This document shows, in pieces, positions 34,398 to 42,813 of a stretch of DNA of 64,000 nucleotides. Each line of letters opens with the position of its first letter. Positions within the stretch are counted from its first letter, which is position 1. The position numbers and the translations under genes are program-made. The notes under the pieces were generated by a model. It saw nothing but the letters and a program-made list of their open reading frames with translations. It had not been told where the DNA came from and did not search any database. The DNA is from an uncultured Lachnospiraceae bacterium (GTDB lineage: Bacteria > Bacillota > Clostridia > Lachnospirales > Lachnospiraceae). The stretch is taken from NCBI GenBank assembly GCA_947243855.1, contig CAMXIK010000004.1, positions 1-64,000 on the forward strand, read 5' to 3'.

Positions 34398-34838
34398 ATG
34401 TTAGAACGGGCTGAAGGATTGTTCGACAATATGGAAGCGATGATGGATCGTATCAAAAAGAAGGTTTACAAAGAGAGGATGGAAGTCTTTCAGAAAGAAA
34501 ATGCAGATACGCTTAAGGAAATGACCGATTATGTGGAGAACGCAGAGGATCAACAGGCGGCTTCGGCGGAGGTGGCAGCGGTTTTTGCGGATCGGGTGGA
34601 GGCCCGCTTTGCCAAAAAGGGAAAGATCAGCGGCAGAGCCCAGATGGATATCAATCTGTATATGATTTATTTTATCTTTCCGGCCATTCTTTTGACAAAG
34701 AGCGAGTGTGCGGAAATGCTGGCGGATGCCATCAGGGACGAGTGGCGCGGGCGCTTCCGTGACAGCGCCCAGATCAATTACGCCACTTATGAAGAGATTT
34801 ACGGGAACTTTAAGGATAAGTTTTTGGGCATCTTTTAG
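34398..34838 (+). CDS. conserved-looking hypothetical helical protein
   Basis: A 146-residue mostly helical protein (MLERAEGLFDNMEAMMDRIK), with a hydrophobic stretch INLYMIYFIFPAILL near residues 81-96 and an aromatic end (YEEIYGNFKDKFLGIF). It has a purine-rich ribosome region (AAAGGAAAGGG). I do not recognise the family. It stands divergent from tRNA-Trp and convergent with GH42. Confidence 0.65.
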   Translation: MLERAEGLFDNMEAMMDRIKKKVYKERMEVFQKENADTLKEMTDYVENAEDQQAASAEVAAVFADRVEARFAKKGKISGRAQMDINLYMIYFIFPAILLTKSECAEMLADAIRDEWRGRFRDSAQINYATYEEIYGNFKDKFLGIF

Positions 34839-34857
34839 GCACGTCGGGGAGAAGAGC

Positions 34858-36969
34858 TTATATCTCTTCCAAAATCAGGAAATCCCAGCGCGCGAGCCGG
34901 ATGGGATCGCCGTTTTTGACAAAAGCGCCGGATGCTTCTTCATCAGGGGAACCGGATTCCGTGTAGAAAGCGCGCCCAGCCCCGTCGGTCTTGATTCCGG
35001 TCAGAAGCACGCGGGCGTCCGGACCATGGTAGATCGTTTCCAGCGGGGTTTCGGAATAATTAAAGTAGTAAGCGATTTCTTTTTGCAGGCCGTTTATGCC
35101 CCGTCTGATCACAAGGGGATAGACGGCTTCTTCTCTGGCAATACCAGCCTTTTCGCAAAGAAAATTCAGCATTTTTTTGAGCGTTTCGGCGTCCGTGTAA
35201 CAGCCGAGGTAGGCGGCATAGCCTTGACCGAAGGGGTTTCCCGTGAGAGCGGCGCAGCCGCCCCAGTGGGGATGGTCGTAAAAGGCCAGTGTGTCCGCAG
35301 TATCGGGGAGAAGAAGCTCCATCCAGTGCCGGACGCAGCCGGATAGGGCTTCGATGGCGTAGGGGTCGCGGGAGCCGGCAGGTGGATTGACTGAATTAGT
35401 CATTAACCCCACCTGTACGGCGTCTGTGAACTGGTCGTAGGTCATGCCGAAAACCCCGGTCAAACGGTGAGGAAGATCGTCGTGATAGATTTTTAACATT
35501 CTATCCGCCACTGCGGTTTTAAAGGTGGAGAGCAGGACGCCTCCCGCTTCCACGTAGCCTTTCAGCGCATCCGTAAGTCTATCGGAAACGCTGTAGAGCG
35601 CGGGCGTGATCAGAAGTTTGTATTGACTGAATAGCTCAATATCATTCTCAGAGGAAAGGATATCGCATTCTATGTTCATTTCATAGAGGGCGTCGAAAAT
35701 CCAGCGGAAAATGTCATTATAGGACGGACCGCCGCCCGGAATGGGGAACCACTGCAGAGCGTCCAGAGAGACATTGTCTAGCAGAATCCCTACGGAACAC
35801 TTCTTTTTTAAATTGACCAAGTGAGTACCGTATTTGGCAAAGTCCGCGCCGATGCGGCAAGCCTCCCGGTAAGTGGCGTTTTCTTTCAGGTTATGGCTTA
35901 AGACGCCTTTCCAGTAGGATTCGATGGCGTTGTGGATGGAGTGCCAGTGCCAGTATTCCACGCAGTTGGCGCCGTTTGCAAGGTGGCTGAACGCCTGCAT
36001 ATAGAGCTGGCCGGGATAGGAGAGCCATCCGTGGTTGCCCTGCGCCTCGGTTTCCAGAACCAGATAATTGTCTTTTTTCAAGGAGCGGGCGATGGCCCCT
36101 CCAAAGGCGATCTCTTTGCCTGTCAGATCCTGCGCTGAGGGGTGGTAGATATCACAGCCCGCAACGGTGAGGGACTTGGCGGCCTCCCATTGGTCGACCT
36201 CCGGCTGCAGCCCGAAAGAGTACCCGCGCCAGTCGTAGTCGAAATTCTGGGTGATGAACTGATCCGGCCGGGCATATTCTTGTACAATGGCGCTCTGCCA
36301 TGCGAGAAAATCCGACACGAGTTTTCGCTGGAATTTATGGTACTGCGCGCCAAGGCTGGCGTTGATGGTGCCGCGCACGTCTGGAAAATCCTCCCAAGCA
36401 TCGATGCGGTTGCTCCAGTAATCCAGTCCCCACGCTTGATTTAAGAGGGAAAGGTCGTCGTGAAAAAGCGTCCGCACATAGTCCACAAACTGTTTCTGGG
36501 CGTAGGCGGAGCAGGTGTCGTAGGATTTGGTTTCATTGTCGAGCTGGAAACCGATCACATGGTCGTAGGGACGCACTTCCTCCATCAGCCGGCGGATGAT
36601 CCGCTCCGCGTGCTTTAGATACATGGGATGGGCGATATCCATGTTCTGTCTGTGGCCATAGCGGCCCAGCCCCTCGTGGGTTTCCGTGATGATATCCGGG
36701 TATTTGCGGGCAAGCCAGGTGGGGACAGCATAGGTAGGCGTGCCGATAATCACCTGAATGCCATGTTTTTTTGAGCAGTCAAGCATCCGGTGCAGATGGG
36801 TGAAATCGAAAACGTTATCCTGCGGTTCCCAAGTGCTCCAAGTGGATTCCGCAATGCGGATTACGTTCATGCCCGCTTTTTTCATCATTTCCATATCGGT
36901 TTCGATGCGGTCTACGGGAAGATATTCGTCGTAATAAGCCGCGCCGAAGAGAAGTTTGTCTGGTCTCAT
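34858..36969 (-). CDS. GH42-family beta-galactosidase
   Basis: A 703-residue glycosidase. The N-terminal TIM barrel begins LLFGAAYYDEYLPVDRIETD; the acid/base Glu is in GFQLDNETKS (about residue 146) and the nucleophile is one of the two Glu in LVLETEAQGNHGW (about 305-308). A trimerisation-type domain and a C-terminal beta domain follow. The absence of a signal peptide suggests it acts on imported galactosides or galacto-oligosaccharides. GGGAGG precedes the start on the minus strand. No transporter adjoins it. Confidence 0.92.
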   Translation of the reverse strand: MRPDKLLFGAAYYDEYLPVDRIETDMEMMKKAGMNVIRIAESTWSTWEPQDNVFDFTHLHRMLDCSKKHGIQVIIGTPTYAVPTWLARKYPDIITETHEGLGRYGHRQNMDIAHPMYLKHAERIIRRLMEEVRPYDHVIGFQLDNETKSYDTCSAYAQKQFVDYVRTLFHDDLSLLNQAWGLDYWSNRIDAWEDFPDVRGTINASLGAQYHKFQRKLVSDFLAWQSAIVQEYARPDQFITQNFDYDWRGYSFGLQPEVDQWEAAKSLTVAGCDIYHPSAQDLTGKEIAFGGAIARSLKKDNYLVLETEAQGNHGWLSYPGQLYMQAFSHLANGANCVEYWHWHSIHNAIESYWKGVLSHNLKENATYREACRIGADFAKYGTHLVNLKKKCSVGILLDNVSLDALQWFPIPGGGPSYNDIFRWIFDALYEMNIECDILSSENDIELFSQYKLLITPALYSVSDRLTDALKGYVEAGGVLLSTFKTAVADRMLKIYHDDLPHRLTGVFGMTYDQFTDAVQVGLMTNSVNPPAGSRDPYAIEALSGCVRHWMELLLPDTADTLAFYDHPHWGGCAALTGNPFGQGYAAYLGCYTDAETLKKMLNFLCEKAGIAREEAVYPLVIRRGINGLQKEIAYYFNYSETPLETIYHGPDARVLLTGIKTDGAGRAFYTESGSPDEEASGAFVKNGDPIRLARWDFLILEEI

Positions 36970-37017
36970 GGTTACCTCCCAAAAAAAGAAAACTCGTAAA
37001 CATGTGCTTTCGCGCTC

Positions 37018-37026
37018 ATTATACCA
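37018..37026 (-). promoter_or_regulatory. extended -10 promoter of GH42 gene
   Basis: On the minus strand TGGTATAAT reads as an extended -10 (TGn-TATAAT). The -35 is poor, which extended sites tolerate. Confidence 0.55.
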
Positions 37027-37037
37027 TATGTCATAAA

Positions 37038-37067
37038 TGCATAAAATAAAAAATTTTCCTTATAATA
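37038..37067 (+). promoter_or_regulatory. possible sigma-G-like promoter of spoVA
   Basis: TGCATA at 37038-37043 and TATAATA at 37061-37067 lie 17 bases apart. The -35 resembles sigma-G type (TGAATA-like), as expected for spoVA, while the -10 is closer to sigma-A. Assignment is tentative. Confidence 0.4.
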
Positions 37068-37120
37068 TCCTCTATAAAATTTGCCGTCCGACGATGGCGA
37101 TGCGGGGAATAGGAGAAGTT

Positions 37121-37756
37121 ATGTCAACTAATAGCGCGACAATTTATTTGAAAGCGGAACAAAATGTGGAAGTGCAGGAGCCGGAGGTGTGCGTCAAGGA
37201 TATCGCCACGCTGACCTGCTCGGATTCCCATATTCTTGCAAAGGCAAAATCACTCAGGCTGTGGAAATTTCAGACCGGGGAGCGCAAAAGGCAGGTGATC
37301 AGCATACTCAAGGTCATCGAGGAGATCGAAAAGGCATGTCCGGGCGCGAGCGTGGAGAATCTGGGAGAGACGGACGTGGTGGTGGAGTGGATTGACGTGG
37401 ACAGGCACAAGGGGGTTGTCCAGTGGTGCAAGCTGGCCTTTGTGGCGCTGATCAGCTTTTTCGGCACGGGTTTTACCATTATGGCGTTTCACAACGATAT
37501 CGGGATCAACAATGTATTTTCTAAAATCTACGAGATGATCATGGGCGCGCCAAGCGACGGGTACGGCGTTTTGGAGCTGGCCTATTCCGTAGGGCTTGCG
37601 GTCGGTATCATCGTCTTTTTTAACCATATCGGCGGCAGAAGGATCACCAAAGACCCGACGCCGATCGAGGTGGAAATGAGGATTTACGAGAAGGATGTGA
37701 ACCAGTCGCTGATTGCGACGGCGGACAGGGAGGGAAAGACCATTGATGTTTCTTAG
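37121..37756 (+). CDS. spoVAA: stage V sporulation protein AA
   Basis: A 211-residue protein with a soluble N-terminal domain (IYLKAEQNVEVQEPEVCVKD) and two C-terminal membrane helices (about 112-130 and 155-175, LAFVALISFFGTGFTIMAF). SpoVA proteins move dipicolinic acid into and out of the spore. ATG 37121 follows AGGAG. The end overlaps spoVAB by 11 bases. Confidence 0.85.
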   Translation: MSTNSATIYLKAEQNVEVQEPEVCVKDIATLTCSDSHILAKAKSLRLWKFQTGERKRQVISILKVIEEIEKACPGASVENLGETDVVVEWIDVDRHKGVVQWCKLAFVALISFFGTGFTIMAFHNDIGINNVFSKIYEMIMGAPSDGYGVLELAYSVGLAVGIIVFFNHIGGRRITKDPTPIEVEMRIYEKDVNQSLIATADREGKTIDVS

Positions 37757-38231
37757 ACAGCTTCTTTTGGCGGTGGTCGGCGTGAGCGCCGGGCTGATCG
37801 TGTCGGCGGGCGTGTTTACGGTTTTGATTTCCGTGGGACTGATTCCCCGGTTTGCGGGAAAAATGCATGTGGCAAACAAGGTGTTTGTGCTGGAAGAAGC
37901 GGTGATAGGGGGAACCCTTGCAGGCAGTTTTTTAAGCATTTACAGCGAATGGGGAAAAATCGGGGATTATGTGAGGCTTCATGAAGTGTTCGGGGCGGGC
38001 GCGACGGAGGGCGTGTGGAATCTGATCGGGACGCTTTTGCAGATCGTGTTTGGCCTGTTTGCGGGAATTTTTGTGGGATGTCTGGCTTTGGCCATTGCGG
38101 AAATGCTCAATACCATCCCCGTTTTCGCCAGAAGGATCGGCTTTCGGCACGGATTGGGCGTGGCTATTTTGGCAGTGGCCCTCGGAAAGCTGGCGGGGAG
38201 CCTGATCTATTTTACGCAGCATTTATTTTGA
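37746..38231 (+). CDS. spoVAB: stage V sporulation protein AB
   Basis: A 161-residue membrane protein with about four or five helices (LLLAVVGVSAGLIVSAGVFT, PRFAGKMHVANK, EEAVIGGTLAG). ATG 37746 lies inside the end of spoVAA, with AGGGAGGG upstream. It is expected in the inner spore membrane with SpoVAA and SpoVAC. Confidence 0.85.
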   Translation: MFLRQLLLAVVGVSAGLIVSAGVFTVLISVGLIPRFAGKMHVANKVFVLEEAVIGGTLAGSFLSIYSEWGKIGDYVRLHEVFGAGATEGVWNLIGTLLQIVFGLFAGIFVGCLALAIAEMLNTIPVFARRIGFRHGLGVAILAVALGKLAGSLIYFTQHLF

Positions 38232-38268
38232 AAAGGTTGGAAAGAATGGATAGCAAGGAGGAAGACAA

Positions 38269-38763
38269 ATGAGCAATACACAGACGGCGGAAAATACGGC
38301 GCAGTCGCAGCAGGAAAAAGAGCAGGCGTACAGGCAGCATGTGGAGCAGACGACGCCTAAGTATAGTATGTCCGTCCGCATGGCGAAGGCCTTTGTCACG
38401 GGCGGTATCATCTGCGTGATCGGACAGGGAATTTTAAATTATGCCGCAAATAGGATGGGGCTTGATAAGGAGACGGCGGGCGCATGGTGCTCTATGCTTT
38501 TGGTGCTTCTCAGCGTGGCCTTCACGGGATTCGGTTTTTATACCAAGTGCGTGGAGTGGGGAGGCGCGGGCGCGCTCGTGCCAATTACAGGATTTGCCAA
38601 TTCCGTAGCTTCCGCGGCCATCGAGTATCAGAAAGAAGGACAGGTCTACGGCATCGGGTGTAAGATTTTTACCATTGCGGGGCCGGTGATTCTGTACGGC
38701 ATTTTCACAAGCTGGGTGCTGGGACTGTTGTACTGGATCGGAAAGATGATGGGGATCTTGTAG
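38269..38763 (+). CDS. spoVAC: stage V sporulation protein AC
   Basis: A 164-residue protein with a Gln-rich cytoplasmic start and four membrane helices. Family segments GGIICVIGQGI, GFGFYTKCVEWGGAGALVPITGFANSV and the EYQKEGQVYGIG patch are present. In Bacillus SpoVAC acts as a mechanosensitive channel in germination. GGAGGAAGAC precedes the start. spoVAD and spoVAE, which usually follow, are not here. Confidence 0.92.
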   Translation: MSNTQTAENTAQSQQEKEQAYRQHVEQTTPKYSMSVRMAKAFVTGGIICVIGQGILNYAANRMGLDKETAGAWCSMLLVLLSVAFTGFGFYTKCVEWGGAGALVPITGFANSVASAAIEYQKEGQVYGIGCKIFTIAGPVILYGIFTSWVLGLLYWIGKMMGIL

Positions 38764-38813
38764 CTTTTTTGGCCTGCTTGGCGTATACTGTTGCCAGAGG
38801 GAGGGTAAAAGCT

Positions 38814-38990
38814 ATGTATACGTTTCGGTATCAGGTAGTAAGCATTGACGGCGATTACGCGAATTTAAAACGCATCGACGGGGAGGACGAGGACGTGAAG
38901 CTTGTGGCCCGCGCCCTGCTTCCTCCCGAAATCAACGAGGGGACAAAGCTTTTGTATGAAATGATGCAGTATACGGTGATAGAAGAGTAA
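38814..38990 (+). CDS. 58-residue protein after spoVAC
   Basis: A short acidic protein, MYTFRYQVVSIDGDYANLKR onwards, looking like a small beta-rich domain ending in a helix. AGGGAGGG lies upstream of ATG 38814. A TATACT (38784-38789) could be its own -10, and a hairpin follows the stop. The type is familiar in related genomes, but I know of no function. Confidence 0.65.
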   Translation: MYTFRYQVVSIDGDYANLKRIDGEDEDVKLVARALLPPEINEGTKLLYEMMQYTVIEE

Positions 38991-39024
38991 ATGTAAAAGT
39001 TCCTATGAAGAATTACATTTTTTT
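38989..39024 (+). terminator. terminator hairpin after 58-residue gene
   Basis: AAATGTAA (38989-38996, overlapping the stop) pairs with TTACATTT (39013-39020), followed by TTTT. It is part of the first copy of the direct repeat at 38995-39055. Confidence 0.65.
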
Positions 39025-39053
39025 GCAAAAGTTCCTATGAAAAAATACATTTT
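38995..39053 (+). repeat. 32-base-period direct repeat
   Basis: AAAAGTTCCTATGAA starts at 38995 and again at 39027. With the following A/T bases and TACATTTT, about 25 of 27 positions agree. The first copy is part of a terminator; the second lies just upstream of the ATPase promoter region. Confidence 0.7.
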
Positions 39054-39067
39054 CCTTGTGGCTGCGA

Positions 39068-39096
39068 TTGAAAATATGGTAATATATGGATAGATA
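39068..39096 (+). promoter_or_regulatory. weak promoter of DUF4143 ATPase
   Basis: TTGAAA (39068-39073), 17-base spacer, TAGATA (39091-39096). The -10 is weak. Confidence 0.35.
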
Positions 39097-39144
39097 GTGT
39101 ATATAAGAGCAGTAGATCGGTCATCATGGGAAAAGAGGAACTTT

Positions 39145-40470
39145 ATGGAACGTGATTTGATGAAGAAGCTGGCAGCGTGGAAGGATTCGCCGGAGCGGAA
39201 GCCCCTTTTGCTCACCGGTGTGCGTCAGTGTGGAAAAACCTATTTGTTGAAAGAGTTCGGAGACAGATATTTTGAAGACACGGCGTATTTCTCTTTTGAG
39301 GGAAACAAGGGACTTTCTTCGGTCTTTGATTATGATCTTGATCCGCAGCGGATTTTGAAGGAGTTAGGAAGCACTGTCCGGGGAAAAGAGATCATACCGG
39401 GCAGGACGCTTCTTATTTTTGATGAAATTCAAGCGTGTCCGAATGCTGTGACTTCCCTGAAATATTTTTGCGAGGGCATGAGGAATCTGCATATTGTATG
39501 TGCGGGCTCTCTGCTTGGTGTTTCCGTGAAGCGGGATGGGATTTCTTTTCCGGTGGGGAAGGTGGACCGGCTGCAGATGTATCCGATGACTTTTGCGGAA
39601 TTTTTATGCGCCGACGGAGGAAAAGCGCTGCTTGACGGGGCGGGGCGGTTGGAGATCAAAAGTGAACTTCCGGAGCTTTACAGGGCTCCGCTTGAGAAAA
39701 GCCTGAAATATTATTATATTGTGGGCGGTATGCCGGAAGTGGTAAAGGCGTGGGCGGATACCCATGATTTTGAAAAAGTATCGGAATTGCAGGATACTAT
39801 TTTAGCGGATTATGGCAGCGATTTTGCAAAACATGCTCCGAAGACAGATATTCCCAAATTGGGATGGATTTGGGATTCTATTCCGAAGCAGCTTGCAAAG
39901 GATAATAATAAATTTGTTTTCTCCCACGTAAAAGAAGGAAAGCGTTCCAACGAATTGGAAGACGCGCTGGAGTGGCTGACGGATGCAGGGCTTGTGCATC
40001 GTTTGGAAATGGTATCGAATCCGCAGTTGCCGTTGTCGTTCTATGCAAATTCCACTTTTTTTAAGGTATATATGGCGGATGTAGGGCTTCTCAGAAGAAA
40101 ATCCGGTTTATCCCATAAGACGATTTTGGAAGAGCCGGAACTATATCAAAGCTTTAAGGGGGCGCTGACAGAAAATTATGTGCTGAACGAGCTGTTGGCA
40201 CAGGGAAGACACCCTTATTTTTGGCGTTCAGGCAACACGGCGGAGCTGGATTTTTTGTTAGAAAATGAAGACAGGGTGATTCCGATAGAAGCAAAGGCAA
40301 ATATCAATACGAGGGCCAAAAGCTATCAGCAGTTCTGCATAAAATATAGGCCGCCTTTGGGCTTCAAATTTTCTATGAAGAATGTGGGAGATCATCGAAT
40401 AGAGGAAACGCTCACCTATAGTATTCCGCTGTATCTGATCTGGAAACTGGGGCAGTATTTGGAAGAATGA
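39145..40470 (+). CDS. AAA_14 / DUF4143 ATPase
   Basis: A 441-residue protein. The P-loop LLTGVRQCGKTYLLKEFG is near residue 21, and LLIFDEIQACPNAVTSLKYF gives Walker B. A winged-helix region follows, and a C-terminal DUF4143 domain with a PD-(D/E)XK-like core (RSGNTAELDFLLENE, VIPIEAKANINTRAKSY). This family is widespread, often mobile and of unclear function. ATG 39145 is chosen by family start; GAGGAAC lies upstream. It is isolated, with its own promoter, and may be a later insertion between sporulation genes and the next unit. Confidence 0.88.
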   Translation: MERDLMKKLAAWKDSPERKPLLLTGVRQCGKTYLLKEFGDRYFEDTAYFSFEGNKGLSSVFDYDLDPQRILKELGSTVRGKEIIPGRTLLIFDEIQACPNAVTSLKYFCEGMRNLHIVCAGSLLGVSVKRDGISFPVGKVDRLQMYPMTFAEFLCADGGKALLDGAGRLEIKSELPELYRAPLEKSLKYYYIVGGMPEVVKAWADTHDFEKVSELQDTILADYGSDFAKHAPKTDIPKLGWIWDSIPKQLAKDNNKFVFSHVKEGKRSNELEDALEWLTDAGLVHRLEMVSNPQLPLSFYANSTFFKVYMADVGLLRRKSGLSHKTILEEPELYQSFKGALTENYVLNELLAQGRHPYFWRSGNTAELDFLLENEDRVIPIEAKANINTRAKSYQQFCIKYRPPLGFKFSMKNVGDHRIEETLTYSIPLYLIWKLGQYLEE

Positions 40471-40488
40471 TAATCTTTCTTCACGGCA

Positions 40489-40518
40489 TTGCTTTTTCAC
40501 GCCGCTTCCTTGTATAAT
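40489..40518 (+). promoter_or_regulatory. promoter before zinc-ribbon protein
   Basis: TTGCTT (40489-40494), 18-base spacer, perfect TATAAT (40513-40518). It probably drives the run from 40551 to about 44025. Confidence 0.6.
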
Positions 40519-40550
40519 AAGAGCAAACGAACGACGGGGAAAGAGAACAT

Positions 40551-41342
40551 ATGAAAATACCATGCGAATACTGCGGACAAATGATTCCGGAGACAGAACA
40601 GACCTGTCCCTACTGCGGGGCGGCCAATAAAAACGTAAAGAGAGCGGCTTACGGCGTGCCCACGACCATAGAGGAACTGCGGGCATGGTGCAAGGCGCAT
40701 AATCTTCCGTTACAGGATATGCGGGTGTTTATCGGCGAGGATTACCGGGGCGCGAAAGCCTTCGGTATTTACAAGGACGAGGCCACCGGCAATTTTGTCG
40801 TATACAAAAATAAGGCGGACGGCACCCGCGCTGTCCGCTATGAGGGCAACGACGAAGCTTACGCGGTTAACGAGTTATATTTGAAGATCAAAGAGCGGGT
40901 GGATGTGCAGAAGAGCCATATGGGGTCGAAGCATGCGAAAGCTTCTGCAAAATTGACCCGGCTGCCGATACAGAGCTTTATCTATCTGGTCATGGCTTTG
41001 ACCACGGCCTTTGCGATTTTACTGCCTTTTTGGCAGATGTCCGGGCCGTCCCGCGGCTACTATGTTTATGAGGATCAGACTTATTATTATGATCGTTCCG
41101 ACTGGTATGAATGGGATACTACATATGAGGAATGGAGTCCCACGCAGGCGGACGCCGAGCTGGAAGAAAACTATGAGGATTACTGGGAATCCAGAACATG
41201 GACCGCCGGGTGGGATGCGGGAGATTTTGAGGAGTCTTCTTGGTACAGCGAGCAAGAATGGGAAGACGACGACTGGGATTATGACTGGGATAGCAGCGAC
41301 AGTTGGGACAGCGGTTATGACGATTGGGATTCCGACTGGTGA
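40551..41342 (+). CDS. zinc-ribbon membrane protein with Trp/Asp-rich tail
   Basis: A 263-residue protein with a zinc ribbon (CEYCGQMIPETEQTCPYCGA, residues 5-24), a mid domain (about 45-115, containing FIGEDYRGAKAFGIYKDEA) and one membrane helix (about 142-161). The tail is extremely rich in Trp, Asp, Glu, Tyr and Ser, ending in units such as DYDWDSSDSWDSGYDDW. The tail should be outside the cell if the zinc ribbon is inside. I do not know its function; low-complexity acidic-aromatic tails may bind cations or partners. Confidence 0.75.
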   Translation: MKIPCEYCGQMIPETEQTCPYCGAANKNVKRAAYGVPTTIEELRAWCKAHNLPLQDMRVFIGEDYRGAKAFGIYKDEATGNFVVYKNKADGTRAVRYEGNDEAYAVNELYLKIKERVDVQKSHMGSKHAKASAKLTRLPIQSFIYLVMALTTAFAILLPFWQMSGPSRGYYVYEDQTYYYDRSDWYEWDTTYEEWSPTQADAELEENYEDYWESRTWTAGWDAGDFEESSWYSEQEWEDDDWDYDWDSSDSWDSGYDDWDSDW

Positions 41343-41365
41343 GAAGGGCGCGACGAAAATAGGAA

Positions 41366-42796
41366 ATGGGGACAGCGGTTTTGAGTGGGACGGAACATGT
41401 GGTAAGGAAGGTGCTTCCCGGCTCCATTGCGGAGGAAATGGGCATTGAGGAGGGGGATGAAATCCTTGCCGTCAATGACAATCAAATAGAGGATGTATTT
41501 GACTATCGCTATCTGATGAAGGACGAGTATGTGGAAGTGCTTGTGCGCAAGGCAGGCGGCGAGGAATGGCTTTTGGAGATCGATAAGGACTATGACGAGG
41601 AGCTGGGCGTGGAATTTGACAACGATCTGATGAGCGGTTATCGTTCCTGTACCAACAAGTGCATTTTCTGCTTTATTGATCAGATGCCGCCGGGGATGCG
41701 GGAAACCTTGTATTTCAAGGACGACGATTCCCGGCTTTCTTTTTTGCAGGGCAATTACATTACCCTGACCAATATGAGCGACCATGACGTGGAGCGTATC
41801 GTCAAGATGCAGCTTGCGCCCATCAATATTTCCGTGCAGACGACTAACCCTGCCCTGCGCTGCGAGATGCTGCACAACCGCTTCGCGGGGGAAAAACTGC
41901 GGTATCTGGACCGGTTTTACGAGGGGCATGTGGAGATGAACGGCCAGATCGTCTGCTGTAAGGGGGTCAACGACGGGGAGGAGCTGCGGCGCAGCATTGA
42001 GGATCTGATGAAGTATCTGCCTTTCATGCGCAGCGTGTCGGTGGTGCCGGCAGGACTGAGCAAATTCCGGGAAGGGCTTTATCCGCTGGAATTGTTTACG
42101 AAGGAGGAGGCGGAGCAGATCGTTGATATGATCGAGTCTTATCAGAAGATTTGTTTTGACCGGTACGGTCTGCATTTTGTCCATGCCAGCGACGAGTTTT
42201 ATCTGTTAGCCGAACGGGATTTTCCGGAGGAGGAACGCTACGACGGCTATATCCAGTTGGAAAACGGCGTGGGTATGATGCGGCTGTTTCGGGAGGAATT
42301 TTCGGAAACGCTGCGGGTGATGAGAAATGACCAAAATAGTCAACATAGACTGCGGGCGGTGAAACGCTCGCTTACGATAGCCACGGGAAAGCTTGCTTTT
42401 TCGGTGATTCAGGAAGCGGCGGACGAAATGGGCAGGCTGTGTCCCGGACTGACGATTCATGTCTATGCCATTCGCAACGATTTCTTTGGGGAGACGATTA
42501 CCGTGGCAGGTCTCGTCACAGGACGGGACTTGATCGCGCAGTTGAAGGAGCGGCAGCAGGCCGGGGAAGAGCTGGGCGAAACCCTGTTGATTCCGTCCAA
42601 TATGTTACGGAGCGGGGAACAGGTCTTTCTGGACGATGTTACCGTGCAGGATGTGGAGCGTGCCCTCGGTCTGAGCGTAAAGGCTGTGGAATCGGGGGGA
42701 GAGGATTTTGTGTCCGCCGTGCTTAATTCGGATTATCACATGGAGCGGGAGAACGACGGGGAGAGCTTTGTGTATGTGCAAGGGTATGACCGGTAA
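41366..42796 (+). CDS. DUF512 PDZ / radical-SAM-like protein
   Basis: A 476-residue protein. It starts with a PDZ-like domain (residues 10-65, VLPGSIAEEMGIEEGDEILA) and then a Cys cluster CTNKCIFCFIDQMP (about residue 93-106) of radical-SAM type, followed by DSRLSFLQGNYITLTNM, and a C-terminal DUF512 domain (PSNMLRSGEQVFLDDVT). Such proteins usually adjoin der (engA) in Firmicutes; here they adjoin an LspA-like gene. The reaction is unknown. AGGAA lies before the ATG. Confidence 0.88.
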   Translation: MGTAVLSGTEHVVRKVLPGSIAEEMGIEEGDEILAVNDNQIEDVFDYRYLMKDEYVEVLVRKAGGEEWLLEIDKDYDEELGVEFDNDLMSGYRSCTNKCIFCFIDQMPPGMRETLYFKDDDSRLSFLQGNYITLTNMSDHDVERIVKMQLAPINISVQTTNPALRCEMLHNRFAGEKLRYLDRFYEGHVEMNGQIVCCKGVNDGEELRRSIEDLMKYLPFMRSVSVVPAGLSKFREGLYPLELFTKEEAEQIVDMIESYQKICFDRYGLHFVHASDEFYLLAERDFPEEERYDGYIQLENGVGMMRLFREEFSETLRVMRNDQNSQHRLRAVKRSLTIATGKLAFSVIQEAADEMGRLCPGLTIHVYAIRNDFFGETITVAGLVTGRDLIAQLKERQQAGEELGETLLIPSNMLRSGEQVFLDDVTVQDVERALGLSVKAVESGGEDFVSAVLNSDYHMERENDGESFVYVQGYDR

Positions 42797-42813
42797 GGAG
42801 ACAAAGGAAGAAA

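Noticed and set aside
41240..41340. Trp-Asp repeats as WD40 propeller
   Set aside because: They are short low-complexity units without the 40-residue WD40 period or Gly-His positions.
41315..42184. 289-codon minus-strand frame
   Set aside because: Antisense to the DUF512 gene, whose Cys cluster and PDZ motif are clear.
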